From the NCBI RefSeq assembly GCF_014268745.2, contig NZ_JABWRB020000001.1, positions 1,736,001 through 1,800,000 on the forward strand: a DNA stretch of 64,000 nucleotides. The letters are read 5' to 3'. This document shows positions 26,632 through 35,422 of this stretch, piece after piece. The notes beneath the pieces were generated by a model that was given only the letters and a program-made list of their open reading frames with translations, had not been told where the DNA came from and did not search any database. This DNA comes from Pseudomonas zanjanensis. GTDB lineage: Bacteria; Pseudomonadota; Gammaproteobacteria; Pseudomonadales; Pseudomonadaceae. The translations under genes and the position numbers were made by a program. Numbering within the stretch: the stretch's first letter is position 1; every line of letters starts with the position of its first letter.

Positions 26632-27980
26632 CAATACCACTCCAGGGTTGTGTGGATTTCATTTCGCGGCAGCAGGAAGCTGCGAGTGGTGACGGTCTCG
26701 GCGAGGTGCCGGCGCACGCCACCGCCGCCCGCGGGCCCGTTGGTATAGAGCGACTCAACCTCCGCCAGCAGCGCTTCCACCAACAATCGGTCGGTGTGGG
26801 TCAAGCCGATGCGCACGCGCACATCCTCCAGGGAAGGCGCCTGGGCCAGTTGCTTTTGCAGATAACGACCGCCCTGGTCGTTGAAAAGGCTGGCTACCCC
26901 GGACAGGTCGATCCAGGGCTGTATTCCCGGTGCCAATTGGTCAAAACGTTGCAGCAGGATCTCCCGCGCCAGCGCGGCACGCGCCACGGCACCGGGGCCT
27001 GCGTAGGAGATTTCCGCCTCGCCGAACCACAGGCCGCGCACCCCCGCCAGGCCCTTGAGCGTGTAGGGACGTGGATGGCCAAGCAGGCCACTGATCTCGA
27101 CACGGTCCCCACCCAAATCTTCTACGCGAGCTTGGCCCAGGTCCAGCACCACATCTGGCGTCAGATAGCGTCGAGGGTCATGTACTTCGTAGAGGAGTTG
27201 TTCCTTGACGGTCTGTTCGCTGACCCGGCCACCGCTGTTGCGAGTCTTGCCGATGATCAGGCGGCCGTCCTGGTGAACCTCGGCTATCGGACAACCGAGA
27301 TTGGCCGGGTCCGGAATGTCCTTTATCCCAGGATGGGCAAAGTAGCCGCCAGTAACCTGGGTGCAACATTCCAGCAGATGCCCGGCCGTGGTCGCGACGG
27401 CCATTTTCTGCCAATCGTCAGCCGCCCAACCCAGCCCATGGCGGATCGCCCCCACCGCCAGCGACGGATCCGCGACCCGGCCACACAGCACGATGCCGGC
27501 GCCCTCGGCCAACGCCTGGGCAATACCGTCGGCCCCGGTGTAGACGTTCACCGAAACGGGGTGCTCCAAGGGGGCCGATGACAACCATCGTTCGTAGCGG
27601 GGAGGCGTTTCCTCCAACAGGTCATCGCCCAGTACACAGGCGATTTTCAGCTCAGGGAAACGACCCGCCAACCCATGGCGCAGCCGTTGCGCCGCCGCCC
27701 GGGGATTAGCGGCGCCGCCGTTGGTGATGATCGGGATGCCGGCCTTGATGCACAGGTCGAGCATGGGTTCGAGGAAGTCGAACAGGCGGGCGGAGTAGCC
27801 TGTCTCTGGATCAAGTCGTTTGCGTAGCTGCGCCTCGGCCAGGGTCCGCTCAGCCAGTAGCTCCAGCATGATGTAGCGCTGGCCGCTGCGTTGCGCCAGG
27901 TCCTGGGCCAGGCGCAGGGCGGCGTCGGGTCGATCATTGGCGAAACCGGCGCCACACCCGACGAGAATTGTTTTTGTCAT
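26631..27980 (-). CDS. DUF1446 / acyclic terpene utilisation AtuA-like protein
   Basis: A 449-residue cytoplasmic protein: ILVGCGAGFANDRPDAALRLA at the start, ITNGGAANPRAAAQRL, IVLCGRVADPSLAVGAI, VTGGYFAHPGIKDIPDPANLG and WFGEAEISYAGPGA. The family takes its name from AtuA of the citronellol/geraniol pathway, but most members sit, like this one, with a small partner gene and a carboxylate transporter and have no terpene genes around. It may act on a branched or tricarboxylic acid or its CoA ester; the reaction is unknown. It is the first gene of the operon and is divergent from a LysR regulator. Confidence 0.85.
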   Translation of the reverse strand: MTKTILVGCGAGFANDRPDAALRLAQDLAQRSGQRYIMLELLAERTLAEAQLRKRLDPETGYSARLFDFLEPMLDLCIKAGIPIITNGGAANPRAAAQRLRHGLAGRFPELKIACVLGDDLLEETPPRYERWLSSAPLEHPVSVNVYTGADGIAQALAEGAGIVLCGRVADPSLAVGAIRHGLGWAADDWQKMAVATTAGHLLECCTQVTGGYFAHPGIKDIPDPANLGCPIAEVHQDGRLIIGKTRNSGGRVSEQTVKEQLLYEVHDPRRYLTPDVVLDLGQARVEDLGGDRVEISGLLGHPRPYTLKGLAGVRGLWFGEAEISYAGPGAVARAALAREILLQRFDQLAPGIQPWIDLSGVASLFNDQGGRYLQKQLAQAPSLEDVRVRIGLTHTDRLLVEALLAEVESLYTNGPAGGGGVRRHLAETVTTRSFLLPRNEIHTTLEWY

Positions 27981-28081
27981 GTCCGAGTTCCACTGAAGGG
28001 TGACTCCATAGTGAAGGGGCTGGATTATTCTGTGAATTTTAAAGATAGAATCAATTGATCCAGTAATTTTATGAGCGAGCC

Positions 28082-28978
28082 ATGAACGTTTCTTTTCGTC
28101 AGCTTCGTGCCTTCATCCTGATCGCCGAGACGTCGAGCTTTACCCGCACGGCAGAACAACTGCACCTGTCCCAACCGGCGTTGAGCTACAGCATTCGCAA
28201 ATTGGAAGAGAGCATGGGCTTGCAACTGCTCGCGCGTAACACCCGCAGCGTCGAACTGACGCCCGCCGGTGAGCACTTCTTGCCCCAGGCCCGGCGCATG
28301 CTCCGGGACATGGACGATGCCGTGCGCGATGCTCGTGACACCCTCAACCTGAGCCGGGGCACGCTCCGGCTGGCGGCCCTGCCTACCGCCGCCGCGTCGT
28401 TCCTGCCGATCGCCATTGCTGCTTTCCAGCGTGAGAACCCGGGCGTGACGGTGAGCTTGCTGGATGGCCGCGCGGGGGAAGTCATGGGCTGGGTGCAGCG
28501 AGGCGAGGTGGACGCCGGCATCAGTTCGCTGCCTGACGATCTTTCCGGATTGAGTTTCGAGCGACTGCTGGATGACAACCTTGTGCTATTGAGCCACAAG
28601 GATCACCTGCGCGAAGGCCTGGACGACTGGAAGCGGCAGCCCTACATCGCGCTTACGCCCGACACCAGCATCCGTCCCCTGGCTGACGCTGCATTGCGCT
28701 ATCTGAACGTCGATGCTTTTCCAGCCTGGGAGGTCGCGCACTTGAGCACCGCCACGGCGTTGGTGCGCGAAGGATTGGGGTTCTCCCTGCTGCCGGCCAG
28801 TTGCACGGCCGTGTTCAACATTGGCGAGCAGTGCACGGTCACCGCCATCGACCAGCCGGCGAAACGCTCGATTGGCCTGTTGCAGCGCAAGCCGGTGGCC
28901 CCATCACCTTCGTTGAGCCAGTTCATGGAGCATGTGCGGCAGGTGCTGCGGCAGGATGAGGTCAGCCATGGGTGCTGA
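28082..28978 (+). CDS. LysR-family transcriptional regulator
   Basis: A 298-residue LysR protein: N-terminal helix-turn-helix (FRQLRAFILIAETSSFTRTAEQLHLSQPALSYSIRKLEE), then a substrate-binding domain from about residue 90 (GTLRLAALPTAAASFLP...) to the end. It is transcribed away from the AtuA-like/CitMHS operon, 101 nt from its start, which is the standard LysR arrangement; it most likely activates that operon when its acid inducer is present. Downstream there is only a REP cluster. Confidence 0.9.
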   Translation: MNVSFRQLRAFILIAETSSFTRTAEQLHLSQPALSYSIRKLEESMGLQLLARNTRSVELTPAGEHFLPQARRMLRDMDDAVRDARDTLNLSRGTLRLAALPTAAASFLPIAIAAFQRENPGVTVSLLDGRAGEVMGWVQRGEVDAGISSLPDDLSGLSFERLLDDNLVLLSHKDHLREGLDDWKRQPYIALTPDTSIRPLADAALRYLNVDAFPAWEVAHLSTATALVREGLGFSLLPASCTAVFNIGEQCTVTAIDQPAKRSIGLLQRKPVAPSPSLSQFMEHVRQVLRQDEVSHGC

Positions 28979-28989
28979 GATTGATCAGG

Positions 28990-29361
28990 CACTGGCTATC
29001 GCGAGCAAGCTCGCTCCCACAGGGAGAGGGCGTTGAAAACGCTATTCATGAACACCACCAAATCCCCTGAGGGAGTGAGCCTGCTCGCGAAAAGGGTGGT
29101 TCAGCTTGCATCGATGTTGAATATGCCACCGCCTTCGCGAGCAAGCCCGCTCCCACATTGGCGGGTGGTGGAACTTGAGCGCATGACCGCCATAAATCCC
29201 CTGTGGGAGCGAGCCTGCTCGCGAAAACGGTGGTTCAGCTTGCATCGATGTTGAATATGCCACCGCCTTCGCGAGCAGGCTCGCTCCCACACTGGCTGGC
29301 GCTGGGACTTGATCGCATGGCCGCCAAAAATCCCCCTGTGGGAGCGAGCTTGCTCGCGATG
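28990..29361. repeat. REP cluster with ~134-bp tandem units
   Basis: Six family A arms in a row. Two full units starting at 29071 and 29205, and a third truncated one at 29340, repeat with a period of 134-135 bp, including identical non-REP sequence (GGTTCAGCTTGCATCGATG, then TTGAATATGCCACCGCC). A single REP arm at about 28996-29022 precedes them. The whole non-coding stretch between the LysR gene and the CAP gene consists of this array. Confidence 0.88.
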
Positions 29362-29367
29362 GCACCG

Positions 29368-30222
29368 CTACTGCGGCGTGCCAAACATCGCCGTCCAATA
29401 GATCCCCGCATCGCTTTTCGGATCGGTCGCATACCCGGCGCCCAATTCGCGGAACTGCGGGTTCATCAGGTTGGCGCAGTGCCCTGGGCTGGCCAGCCAG
29501 CCATCCACCACCTTGAGCGCGGTGTCTTGTCCGGCGGCAATGTTCTCGCCGATCAATTGGCCCAGGTAGCCGGCCAGTTCGGCGCGGTCGCCGGGCGTGC
29601 GGTTGTCGCGGTCCTTGTGATCGAAGAAATTGTTGTTGGCCATGGCCCGGGTGTGCGTGACGGCGGCCAGGGCCAGGGTGGCGTTCCAGGCCAGCGGCGT
29701 GGTGGCGGCGAAGGCTTCGGTGCCGCAGCGACGCGGCTGGGCGCGGGCGCTGTTGATCAGCTTCAGCAGTTTCTGGCCCTCCGCTTGCCAATCACCCAGG
29801 CGCGCCGACAGCAACGGGCGCGCCAGCACGATGCGCCATTCGCGATCCAGGCGGCTGACGCCGATGTCGACGAACTGTGGGTCGAGCACCACCTGGCAGA
29901 AGCTTTCCTGCACGGCTTTCATGGCCGATTGCGCATCGCGCGGCCCGGACAGGCTGATGGCTTGCACGTTGACCATGGGATAGGCCGCCCGCGCCAGCGC
30001 CTGTTGCAGGTCGCCGATGCCATTGGCCGACAGGATCAGCCGGGAGTCCATCGCCAGCGGCGGCAGCTCCAACGAGGCCTGGCCGGCACAGCTTTGGGAT
30101 TGGCTGCGGTAAAGGTTGATGGACTCGACCAGTTGCGTCTCTTCGGTGGCCGGGGCGCTGGTGGTGAACGCCAGGCCCAGCGACAGCACGACAAGACCCA
30201 TGACGGATGAAATGGCACGCAT
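29368..30222 (-). CDS. Secreted CAP (SCP/PR1-like) domain protein
   Basis: A 284-residue protein with signal peptide MRAISSVMGLVVLSLGLAFT...A. The C-terminal part from about residue 150 is a CAP domain: LLKLINSARAQPRRCG, LAAVTHTRAMANNNFFDH (a CAP His), LAGYLGQLIGENIAAG (the GEN motif) and DGWLASPGHCANLMNPQFRELGAGYA. The N-terminal half is a less familiar region. CAP proteins bind lipids, glycans or peptides or act as peptidases; no specific role is indicated by the neighbours. The start at 30222 follows AAGGGAG and gives a proper signal peptide. Confidence 0.87.
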   Translation of the reverse strand: MRAISSVMGLVVLSLGLAFTTSAPATEETQLVESINLYRSQSQSCAGQASLELPPLAMDSRLILSANGIGDLQQALARAAYPMVNVQAISLSGPRDAQSAMKAVQESFCQVVLDPQFVDIGVSRLDREWRIVLARPLLSARLGDWQAEGQKLLKLINSARAQPRRCGTEAFAATTPLAWNATLALAAVTHTRAMANNNFFDHKDRDNRTPGDRAELAGYLGQLIGENIAAGQDTALKVVDGWLASPGHCANLMNPQFRELGAGYATDPKSDAGIYWTAMFGTPQ

Positions 30223-30264
30223 GTAAATCTCCCTTGAGCGGACGGCGCCTATGATGCGCAATTT

Positions 30265-30333
30265 TTGCCCCGCCGGGGCAACGGTATTCACGCTCTCTTG
30301 AAATCCTTGGAACGGTACCGTTGGGCACCGTTC
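30265..30333. promoter_or_regulatory. Palindromes upstream of the CAP-domain gene
   Basis: TTGCCCC-GCC-GGGGCAA (30265-30281) and AACGGTACCGTT (30311-30322), the latter followed by a further CCGTTC (30328-30333) that complements GAACGG at 30310. Probably operator or leader structures; no regulator is identified. Confidence 0.35.
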
Positions 30334-30415
30334 GGGACAATCCTCAAGTAGTGGGATCAGTTTTCAAGCGAATAAGTCCATTTCCGTCGTTTCAAGGCCA
30401 TAAAAACCTCGATTA

Positions 30416-31189
30416 TCAGCTCATCCAGTTACCCCCATCGACGTTATACGTCTGTGCCACCACGTATTCGCTCTCCGCCGAGGCCAGGAAAATCGCCATT
30501 CCGGTGAGGTCCTCCGCGGTGCCCATCCGGCCATAGGGTACTTGCTCCGCAACCTGGCGCTTCTTTTCCCCCAGCGGCAGGTTTTCGTGACGGGCGAACA
30601 GCGCGTCCACGCCATCCCAATGCTCGCCATCCACCACGCCGGGGGCGATGGCGTTGACGTTGATCCGATGCTTGATCAGGCCCAGCCCGGCGGACTGGGT
30701 CAGGCTGATCACCGCGGCCTTGGTGGCGCAATAGATCGCCACCAGGGGCTCGCCACGCCGGCCGGCCTGGCTGGCCATGTTGATGATCCGGCCGCCATGG
30801 CCCTGGCGAATCATCTGCCGCGCCGCCGCCTGCAGCGTGAACAGCGTGCCGGCGACGTTGATGGAAAACAGCCGTTCGTAGCTTTGTCGGGTGATGTCGA
30901 CGATGGGCGCCAGGTCGAACAGCGCGGCGTTGTTGATCAGGATATCCAGCTTGCCCGCCCGGGCCACCACGGCCTCGATGGCCTGGTCGATCGACACCTG
31001 GTCGGTCACGTCCATTTTGACGGCGTAGGCGCAGCCGCCCAGTTCGATGGCGGTGGCCTGGGCTCGGTCAAGGTCGATATCAGCGATCGCCACGGTGGCG
31101 CCTTCGTTGATATAGGCCTGGGCGAATGCCTTGCCGATGCCACGGGCGGCGCCGGTCACCAGGGCACTTTTTCCTTCGAGTCGTTTCAT
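30416..31189 (-). CDS. SDR-family oxidoreductase (polyol/sorbitol dehydrogenase-like)
   Basis: A 257-residue classical short-chain dehydrogenase: NAD-binding TGAARGIGKAFA, acidic residue in AIADIDLDRA (NAD preference), NNAAL, catalytic Ser in NMASQAGRRG, YCATK (Tyr-x-x-x-Lys) and a C-terminal YNVDGGNWMS. The sequence VKMDVTDQ and PGVVDGEHWDGVDALFA resembles bacterial L-iditol/sorbitol dehydrogenases (SmoS/PolS type). No sugar transport genes accompany it, so the substrate stays open. The divergent partner is an AraC-family regulator 341 nt away. Confidence 0.82.
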   Translation of the reverse strand: MKRLEGKSALVTGAARGIGKAFAQAYINEGATVAIADIDLDRAQATAIELGGCAYAVKMDVTDQVSIDQAIEAVVARAGKLDILINNAALFDLAPIVDITRQSYERLFSINVAGTLFTLQAAARQMIRQGHGGRIINMASQAGRRGEPLVAIYCATKAAVISLTQSAGLGLIKHRINVNAIAPGVVDGEHWDGVDALFARHENLPLGEKKRQVAEQVPYGRMGTAEDLTGMAIFLASAESEYVVAQTYNVDGGNWMS

Positions 31190-31236
31190 GGGATTTTCCT
31201 GTCAGTCGAGGTAGTAGGGCGTCACACACACACGCT

Positions 31237-31324
31237 GTGGCGAGGGAGCTTGCTCCCGCTCGAGTGCGTAGCGCTCGCCGATGGGGGCGCTGCGCGACCC
31301 AGCGGGAGCAAGCTCCCTCGCCAC
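31237..31324. repeat. Family B inverted repeat (REP-like)
   Basis: 88-bp copy between the divergent SDR and AraC genes. The rest of this 340-base gap (31325-31529) holds an AT-rich patch around 31399-31450 that could contain the AraC gene promoter; nothing else was recognised. Confidence 0.83.
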
Positions 31325-31529
31325 AAAAGGCCGGTCATGGATAAGCCGATTACAGCAGCGCCCGTGGAGGAGGACAAACGCGGGGAGAATCGTGGGCTGA
31401 TATTTTTTTAACGTCGCTGAACGTGACAGGCGCGGGTTAAAAAAGTACCAGAGGTCGGTCAGGCCGAGGCTGGCTAAGCGCTGCGCACTCAGCGTAAGGT
31501 GCCCGCTATAACGCTAAAAGAGGCGCGAC

Positions 31530-32459
31530 ATGCCTGATCACCGAACGCCCCTGTTCCAGCAGCGACCGGCCGAACTGGAAGTCATCCTGCCCGAACCCGA
31601 ACACAGTTTTCGCTGGTACGAGCACGATTACCCGTACCCGCTGGCGCGCTGGAACCATCATCCTGAATTCGAGATCCACCTGATCCGCCAGGGCAGCGGC
31701 AAACTGTTGGCGGGCGACTACATCGGCCCGTTTGGCCCCGGTCATGTGGCGATGATCGGCCCGGATTTACCCCACGACTGGATGGGCGATCTGGCGTCGG
31801 GGGAATACTTGACCGGACGTGACGTGGTGTTGCAATTCGACGGCGCCACGCTGCTGACCTTGCGTCGCACCCTGCCTGAACTGGGGGATCTGCAGGGGCT
31901 GTTCGAACGAGCCCGCCGTGGCCTGGCCTTCGCAGGAGACACCGCACTGAGGGCTGCGCACCTGCTGGAAACCATCGGCCCGGCCCAGGGGCTGGCGCGA
32001 TTGACGCTGTTCCTGGAGTTGCTCCACACCCTCAACCAGGCTCCCGGTGACGAGGTCCTGAGCCTGGCGAGCCCATGCTACGCGCCGACCCTCGACGCTC
32101 GCAGTTCCGAGCGTATCCACAAAGCCTTCGAGTACCTGCAAGCCGAACTCACCGGCGACCTGAGACTGTCGGTGATCGCCCGTCAATTGGACATGAGCGA
32201 GCCAGGCTTCTCGCGATTCTTCAAGCGCATCACCGGGCACGGTTTCATCGACCTGATGCGCAAGTTGCGGGTCCAGCGCGCCTGCCGCTTGCTGTTGCAA
32301 AGCGAAATGCCGGTGACCGACATCTGTTTTGAAGTGGGCTATAACAATCTCTCCAACTTCAACCGGCATTTCCGCATCGAAATGAACCAGACCCCCAGCG
32401 AGTATCGGCGGGGCGCTTTTCCCCTGTCTGACGGAGCCTGTCATGTTGAATGTCGTTGA
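31530..32459 (+). CDS. AraC-family transcriptional regulator
   Basis: A 309-residue regulator: an N-terminal cupin-like sensing domain (WNHHPEFEIHLIRQGSGKLLAGD, GHVAMIGPDLPHDW) and a C-terminal double helix-turn-helix from about 205 (LSVIARQLDMSEPGFSRFFKRITGHGFIDLMRKLRVQRACRLL...VTDICFEVGYNNLSNFNRHFR). Proteins of this shape usually respond to sugars or polyols, which would suit the divergent polyol-dehydrogenase-like SDR as target. Its end overlaps the next gene by 17 nt. Start preceded by AGAGG. Confidence 0.87.
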   Translation: MPDHRTPLFQQRPAELEVILPEPEHSFRWYEHDYPYPLARWNHHPEFEIHLIRQGSGKLLAGDYIGPFGPGHVAMIGPDLPHDWMGDLASGEYLTGRDVVLQFDGATLLTLRRTLPELGDLQGLFERARRGLAFAGDTALRAAHLLETIGPAQGLARLTLFLELLHTLNQAPGDEVLSLASPCYAPTLDARSSERIHKAFEYLQAELTGDLRLSVIARQLDMSEPGFSRFFKRITGHGFIDLMRKLRVQRACRLLLQSEMPVTDICFEVGYNNLSNFNRHFRIEMNQTPSEYRRGAFPLSDGACHVECR

Positions 32460-33087
32460 ACAGCCAACCAGTGCATTGTTGCGCCAACGGATGGAGAGGG
32501 CTGGTTGCGCCTTCGAATTCCTGGTGCTCGCGCCTGAGGCGCATGAGGCGCATGAGGCGGCTGACGAGGCGCTCCATCGCCAGGCCGTGGATCTGTTGTT
32601 CCAGCAGATCAAGGCCCAATGGCTGGAACGTCACCGCCAACTGACCCTCGATCCGCGCTATGCCGAGGTTGCGTCGCCCATCATGAATTGGGATCTGGAC
32701 AAGGCTCTCGCCAAGCCGCTGAACCACGAGGAGGTGACCCGACTCATGCGCACCGACGTGGGCGAACACAATCAGCAGCCCTACGCCTTGTACGCGGACT
32801 TCTGCGAACCGCCCTATGGCACCCGTTTCAGCGACGACACGCCGCAAGCGCTGTTCAAGGAATGGCTCGACCTGCTCGGGCTCGAAGAAGGGGAGGATGT
32901 CGTGGTGTTGAGCTGGGTCGACAACTTCAACGTCAACTGGACCGCCAGCGACGAAGCCGATCCGGCACGGGAGCCCTGGAGCGACTATTTCGACGATGGC
33001 CTGGAGTGGTGGGGCGTCTGGTGCCTGAGCATCTGGAACCCCAAGCGCCGCACGCTCGCCGTGCTGGCTGCAAGTACGACGGATTGA
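32443..33087 (+). CDS. Uncharacterised 214-residue protein overlapping the AraC gene
   Basis: The family is not recognised. A soluble acidic protein with no signal peptide or membrane segment. Residues 30-45 contain an EAHEAHEA run produced by a 9-base tandem repeat (GAGGCGCAT-like, 32537-32560). The C-terminal third is rich in Trp and Asp (WVDNFNVNWTASDEAD, WSDYFDDGLEWWGVWCLSIWNP), suggesting a compact fold. GGAG precedes the ATG at 32443, which lies inside the AraC gene end, so the two are co-transcribed. Two REP elements follow. Confidence 0.75.
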   Translation: MLNVVEQPTSALLRQRMERAGCAFEFLVLAPEAHEAHEAADEALHRQAVDLLFQQIKAQWLERHRQLTLDPRYAEVASPIMNWDLDKALAKPLNHEEVTRLMRTDVGEHNQQPYALYADFCEPPYGTRFSDDTPQALFKEWLDLLGLEEGEDVVVLSWVDNFNVNWTASDEADPAREPWSDYFDDGLEWWGVWCLSIWNPKRRTLAVLAASTTD

Positions 33088-33127
33088 TCGGCCTGAACAC
33101 AGACCTTAAAACCACCCGGGAACCCCT

Positions 33128-33214
33128 GTGGGAGCGAGCCTGCTCGCGATGGCGTCAGTCTGCCCGCATCGACGCCAACTGACCCACCGCCATCGCGAGC
33201 AAGCTCGCTCCCAC
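33128..33214. repeat. Family A REP inverted repeat
   Basis: GTGGGAGCGAGCCTGCTCGC pair; first of two adjacent REP doublets after the 214-residue gene. Confidence 0.85.
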
Positions 33215-33262
33215 AGGAGATTTGGGGCGGGTACAGATCGTGCGGCCATTCAGAAAACCCAT

Positions 33263-33350
33263 GTGGGAGCGAGCCTGCTCCCGAAGGCGTCAGCACATTC
33301 GACATACATGCAAGCTGGCCCACCGCTTTCGCGAGCAAGCCCGCTCCCAC
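33263..33350. repeat. Family A REP inverted repeat
   Basis: Second doublet, ending 15 nt before the stop of the convergent sigma-54 regulator gene. Confidence 0.85.
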
Positions 33351-33364
33351 AGTCGGTTCGGTGT

Positions 33365-35137
33365 TTAGTTTGGGAGCGTCCTTTGGTGCTTTTTCAACCG
33401 ATAGGCGAACTGCGCCCGGCTCAGCCCCAGCGAGCGTGCGGCCGCCGCCAGGTTTCCGCTGCTCAGTTGCAGGGCTTCGTTGATCAGCCGCGATTCCAGC
33501 CCGTCAATGGAGAAGTCCGCGTCCAGTTGGCTGAGTGACCGGAGCAGCGCCGGTTTTTCTGCCACGTCGTTGCCGACCAGGCCCATGGTCGAGAGGCCGC
33601 CGAGGTGGTCCACGGAGTACGCATCCACCGGCAATTGCTCATTGCGAAACAGGTGGACCAGATCGATCGCCTGACCCTCTTCGCTGGCGATCAGGCCGCG
33701 TTCGATGAGGTTCTGCAATTCCCGCACGTTGCCCGGAAAGTCATAGCGCAACAGCACCTTCAAGGCGCGCATGGTCAGCCCCATCGGCGTGCGGCCGTAT
33801 TCCTGGCAGAAGCGCTTGAGAAAGGCGTTGATCAACAACGGTATGTCGTCGCGACGCTCGCGCAGGGGCGGCAGGGCGATGGGGTAGACGTTGAGCCGGT
33901 AGAACAGGTCTTCACGGAACGCGCCGTCGGCCACGGCCTTGCGCAGGTCGATGTTGGTGGCCGCCACGACCCGCACATCGACTTTGATGCCATGGCCGCC
34001 GCCAACCCGTTCGATTTCCCGTTCCTGCAAGGCGCGCAGCAGCTTGCTTTGCCCGGCCAGGCTCAGGCAGGTGATCTCGTCCAGGAACAACGTACCGCCA
34101 TGGGCGCGTTCGAAACGTCCGGGGCGTGAATGGGTGGCGCCGGTGTAGGCACCGCGCTCGACGCCGAACAGTTCGGCCTCGATCAGGTTGTCGGGGATGG
34201 CCGCGCAGTTGAGGGCGATGAACGGACCGTCACGGCGGCGACTCAGTTGGTGCAACTGGCGGGCGAACATCTCCTTGCCGACGCCGGACTCGCCGCTGAC
34301 CAGCACGGTGGCGGGGGTCAAGGCCACCCGTTGCAAGGCCTGGGTCGCGGCGTTGAAGGCGGCGCTGGCACCGATCAGCGGCTGTTCGCTGTCCGGCAGC
34401 GGGGCGGTTCCGGCGACGTTGTCGGACTGAGTATCGGCGCGCGGAACGACCGTCGTCGGTGATGCATTGAGGTAGTTCAGGTCCTGCTCGATGTCACCCC
34501 ATTGCTCGGCAGTCTTGCCGACGACTCGGCAGCGTTCATGACCCATGCCCCGGCATTCCACTTCGCGAAAGACCACCAGTTGCCCGAACAGCCCGCTGAC
34601 GAAGCCGATGGCGTAGCCCAGTTCGGTCCAGCACACCGGATCCTGCCCGGTGCCATAGGCGGCGACATGTTCGTCGGCCTCGCAGGAGTGATGCCAGAGA
34701 AATTCCCCTTCATAGAACCCCGAGTCGGCGTCGAACTTGAAATGCAGCGGCTCGACCTTGGTCATGCCTTCGAGGGTATGCAGGTGCGTGCCGGCGCGGA
34801 ACACCGCCGCGGCATCGGCGTGGGGCCAGCGTTCACGAATCAGCCGGGCGTCGCGGGCGCCGGAGGAATAGCCGGTGCGGGTGAGCATGCCGCGGGCCTG
34901 CTCCAGCCCCTGGCGCTCGATGATTTCCCGGCGCAACGCACCGAAGGAGGAACTGTGCAGCAGCAACATGCGCTGGTCGTTGAGCCAGATACGGCCATCG
35001 TCGGGGGAGAAAAACAGGCACGCGGTGAGCTCTGCCGTGGTGGGCGAACTGCTGTCGCTCAGCTCTTTGCTGTCGCCCCGTGGATGGAAATGCTCGGTGG
35101 CGATCCGGTCCGGCAACTGGCAGTGGGGATTATTCAT
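33365..35137 (-). CDS. Sigma-54-dependent activator of the XylR/DmpR type
   Basis: A 590-residue one-component activator. Residues ~45-150 form a XylR_N sensing domain, followed by the V4R region with the zinc-site pattern (C in WHHSCEADE, then [15 protein letters not shown]). The AAA+ domain has Walker A GESGVGKE, the sigma-54 contact loop GAYTGA (Tyr in place of the usual Phe), LFLDEI as Walker B and the R-finger region. An FIS-type helix-turn-helix ends the protein ([22 protein letters not shown]). Such proteins bind an aromatic effector directly and then activate. The start at 35137 (MNNPHCQLP) is used; the reading frame stays open far upstream, but that part is antisense to the next gene. 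It is divergent from the aldehyde dehydrogenase gene and a -24/-12 promoter, its likely target. Confidence 0.92.
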   Translation of the reverse strand: MNNPHCQLPDRIATEHFHPRGDSKELSDSSSPTTAELTACLFFSPDDGRIWLNDQRMLLLHSSSFGALRREIIERQGLEQARGMLTRTGYSSGARDARLIRERWPHADAAAVFRAGTHLHTLEGMTKVEPLHFKFDADSGFYEGEFLWHHSCEADEHVAAYGTGQDPVCWTELGYAIGFVSGLFGQLVVFREVECRGMGHERCRVVGKTAEQWGDIEQDLNYLNASPTTVVPRADTQSDNVAGTAPLPDSEQPLIGASAAFNAATQALQRVALTPATVLVSGESGVGKEMFARQLHQLSRRRDGPFIALNCAAIPDNLIEAELFGVERGAYTGATHSRPGRFERAHGGTLFLDEITCLSLAGQSKLLRALQEREIERVGGGHGIKVDVRVVAATNIDLRKAVADGAFREDLFYRLNVYPIALPPLRERRDDIPLLINAFLKRFCQEYGRTPMGLTMRALKVLLRYDFPGNVRELQNLIERGLIASEEGQAIDLVHLFRNEQLPVDAYSVDHLGGLSTMGLVGNDVAEKPALLRSLSQLDADFSIDGLESRLINEALQLSSGNLAAAARSLGLSRAQFAYRLKKHQRTLPN

Positions 35138-35159
35138 TGTTATGCCCCTGATGACGCAG

Positions 35160-35202
35160 TGATCGAAATGATCACCTGGCGAGATAGTTATTAAGCATAA
35201 CT
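35160..35202. promoter_or_regulatory. Candidate upstream activating sequences for the sigma-54 regulator
   Basis: Two perfect inverted repeats: TGATC-N5-GATCA (35160-35174) and AGTTAT-N5-ATAACT (35186-35202), centres 27 bp apart and roughly 135-160 bp upstream of the -24 element. This is a normal distance for enhancer sites of XylR-type activators. Confidence 0.5.
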
Positions 35203-35327
35203 TTATCAAATGAACAAGCGGCAGCTGGCCAACGGCCAGGACAGCGACGGCTCCCGCCCCGTCGTGTCCGGCGAAGAACCCTGAGCCAGAGCCCTGCGCC
35301 AGGTTTATCAAGGCCTGCGGGCAAAAC

Positions 35328-35343
35328 CGGCACAGCGCTTGCT
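35328..35343 (+). promoter_or_regulatory. Sigma-54 (-24/-12) promoter
   Basis: CGGCACAGCGCTTGCT has GG at 35329-35330 and GC at 35341-35342 with the required 10-bp gap (consensus TGGCAC-N5-TTGC). It lies 80 nt before the aldehyde dehydrogenase start; transcription would begin near 35354. Confidence 0.75.
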
Positions 35344-35394
35344 CAAGCACTTGCACGGCGTTTGCGTCGACACCGTCCAGGTGCGGCAAACGAT

Positions 35395-35409
35395 GACAAC
35401 AACAAAGAG
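35395..35409 (+). promoter_or_regulatory. A-rich CA-type motif before the aldehyde dehydrogenase start
   Basis: GACAACAACAAAGAG, 14 nt before the start codon and adjoining the ribosome site; candidate Hfq/Crc target. Confidence 0.5.
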
Positions 35410-35422
35410 CCGGGAGTGTTAA

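Noticed and set aside
28990..29361. Possible CRISPR-like array because of regular repeats
   Set aside because: The units are 134 bp, contain inverted REP arms, and the 'spacers' are identical to each other; no cas genes are present.
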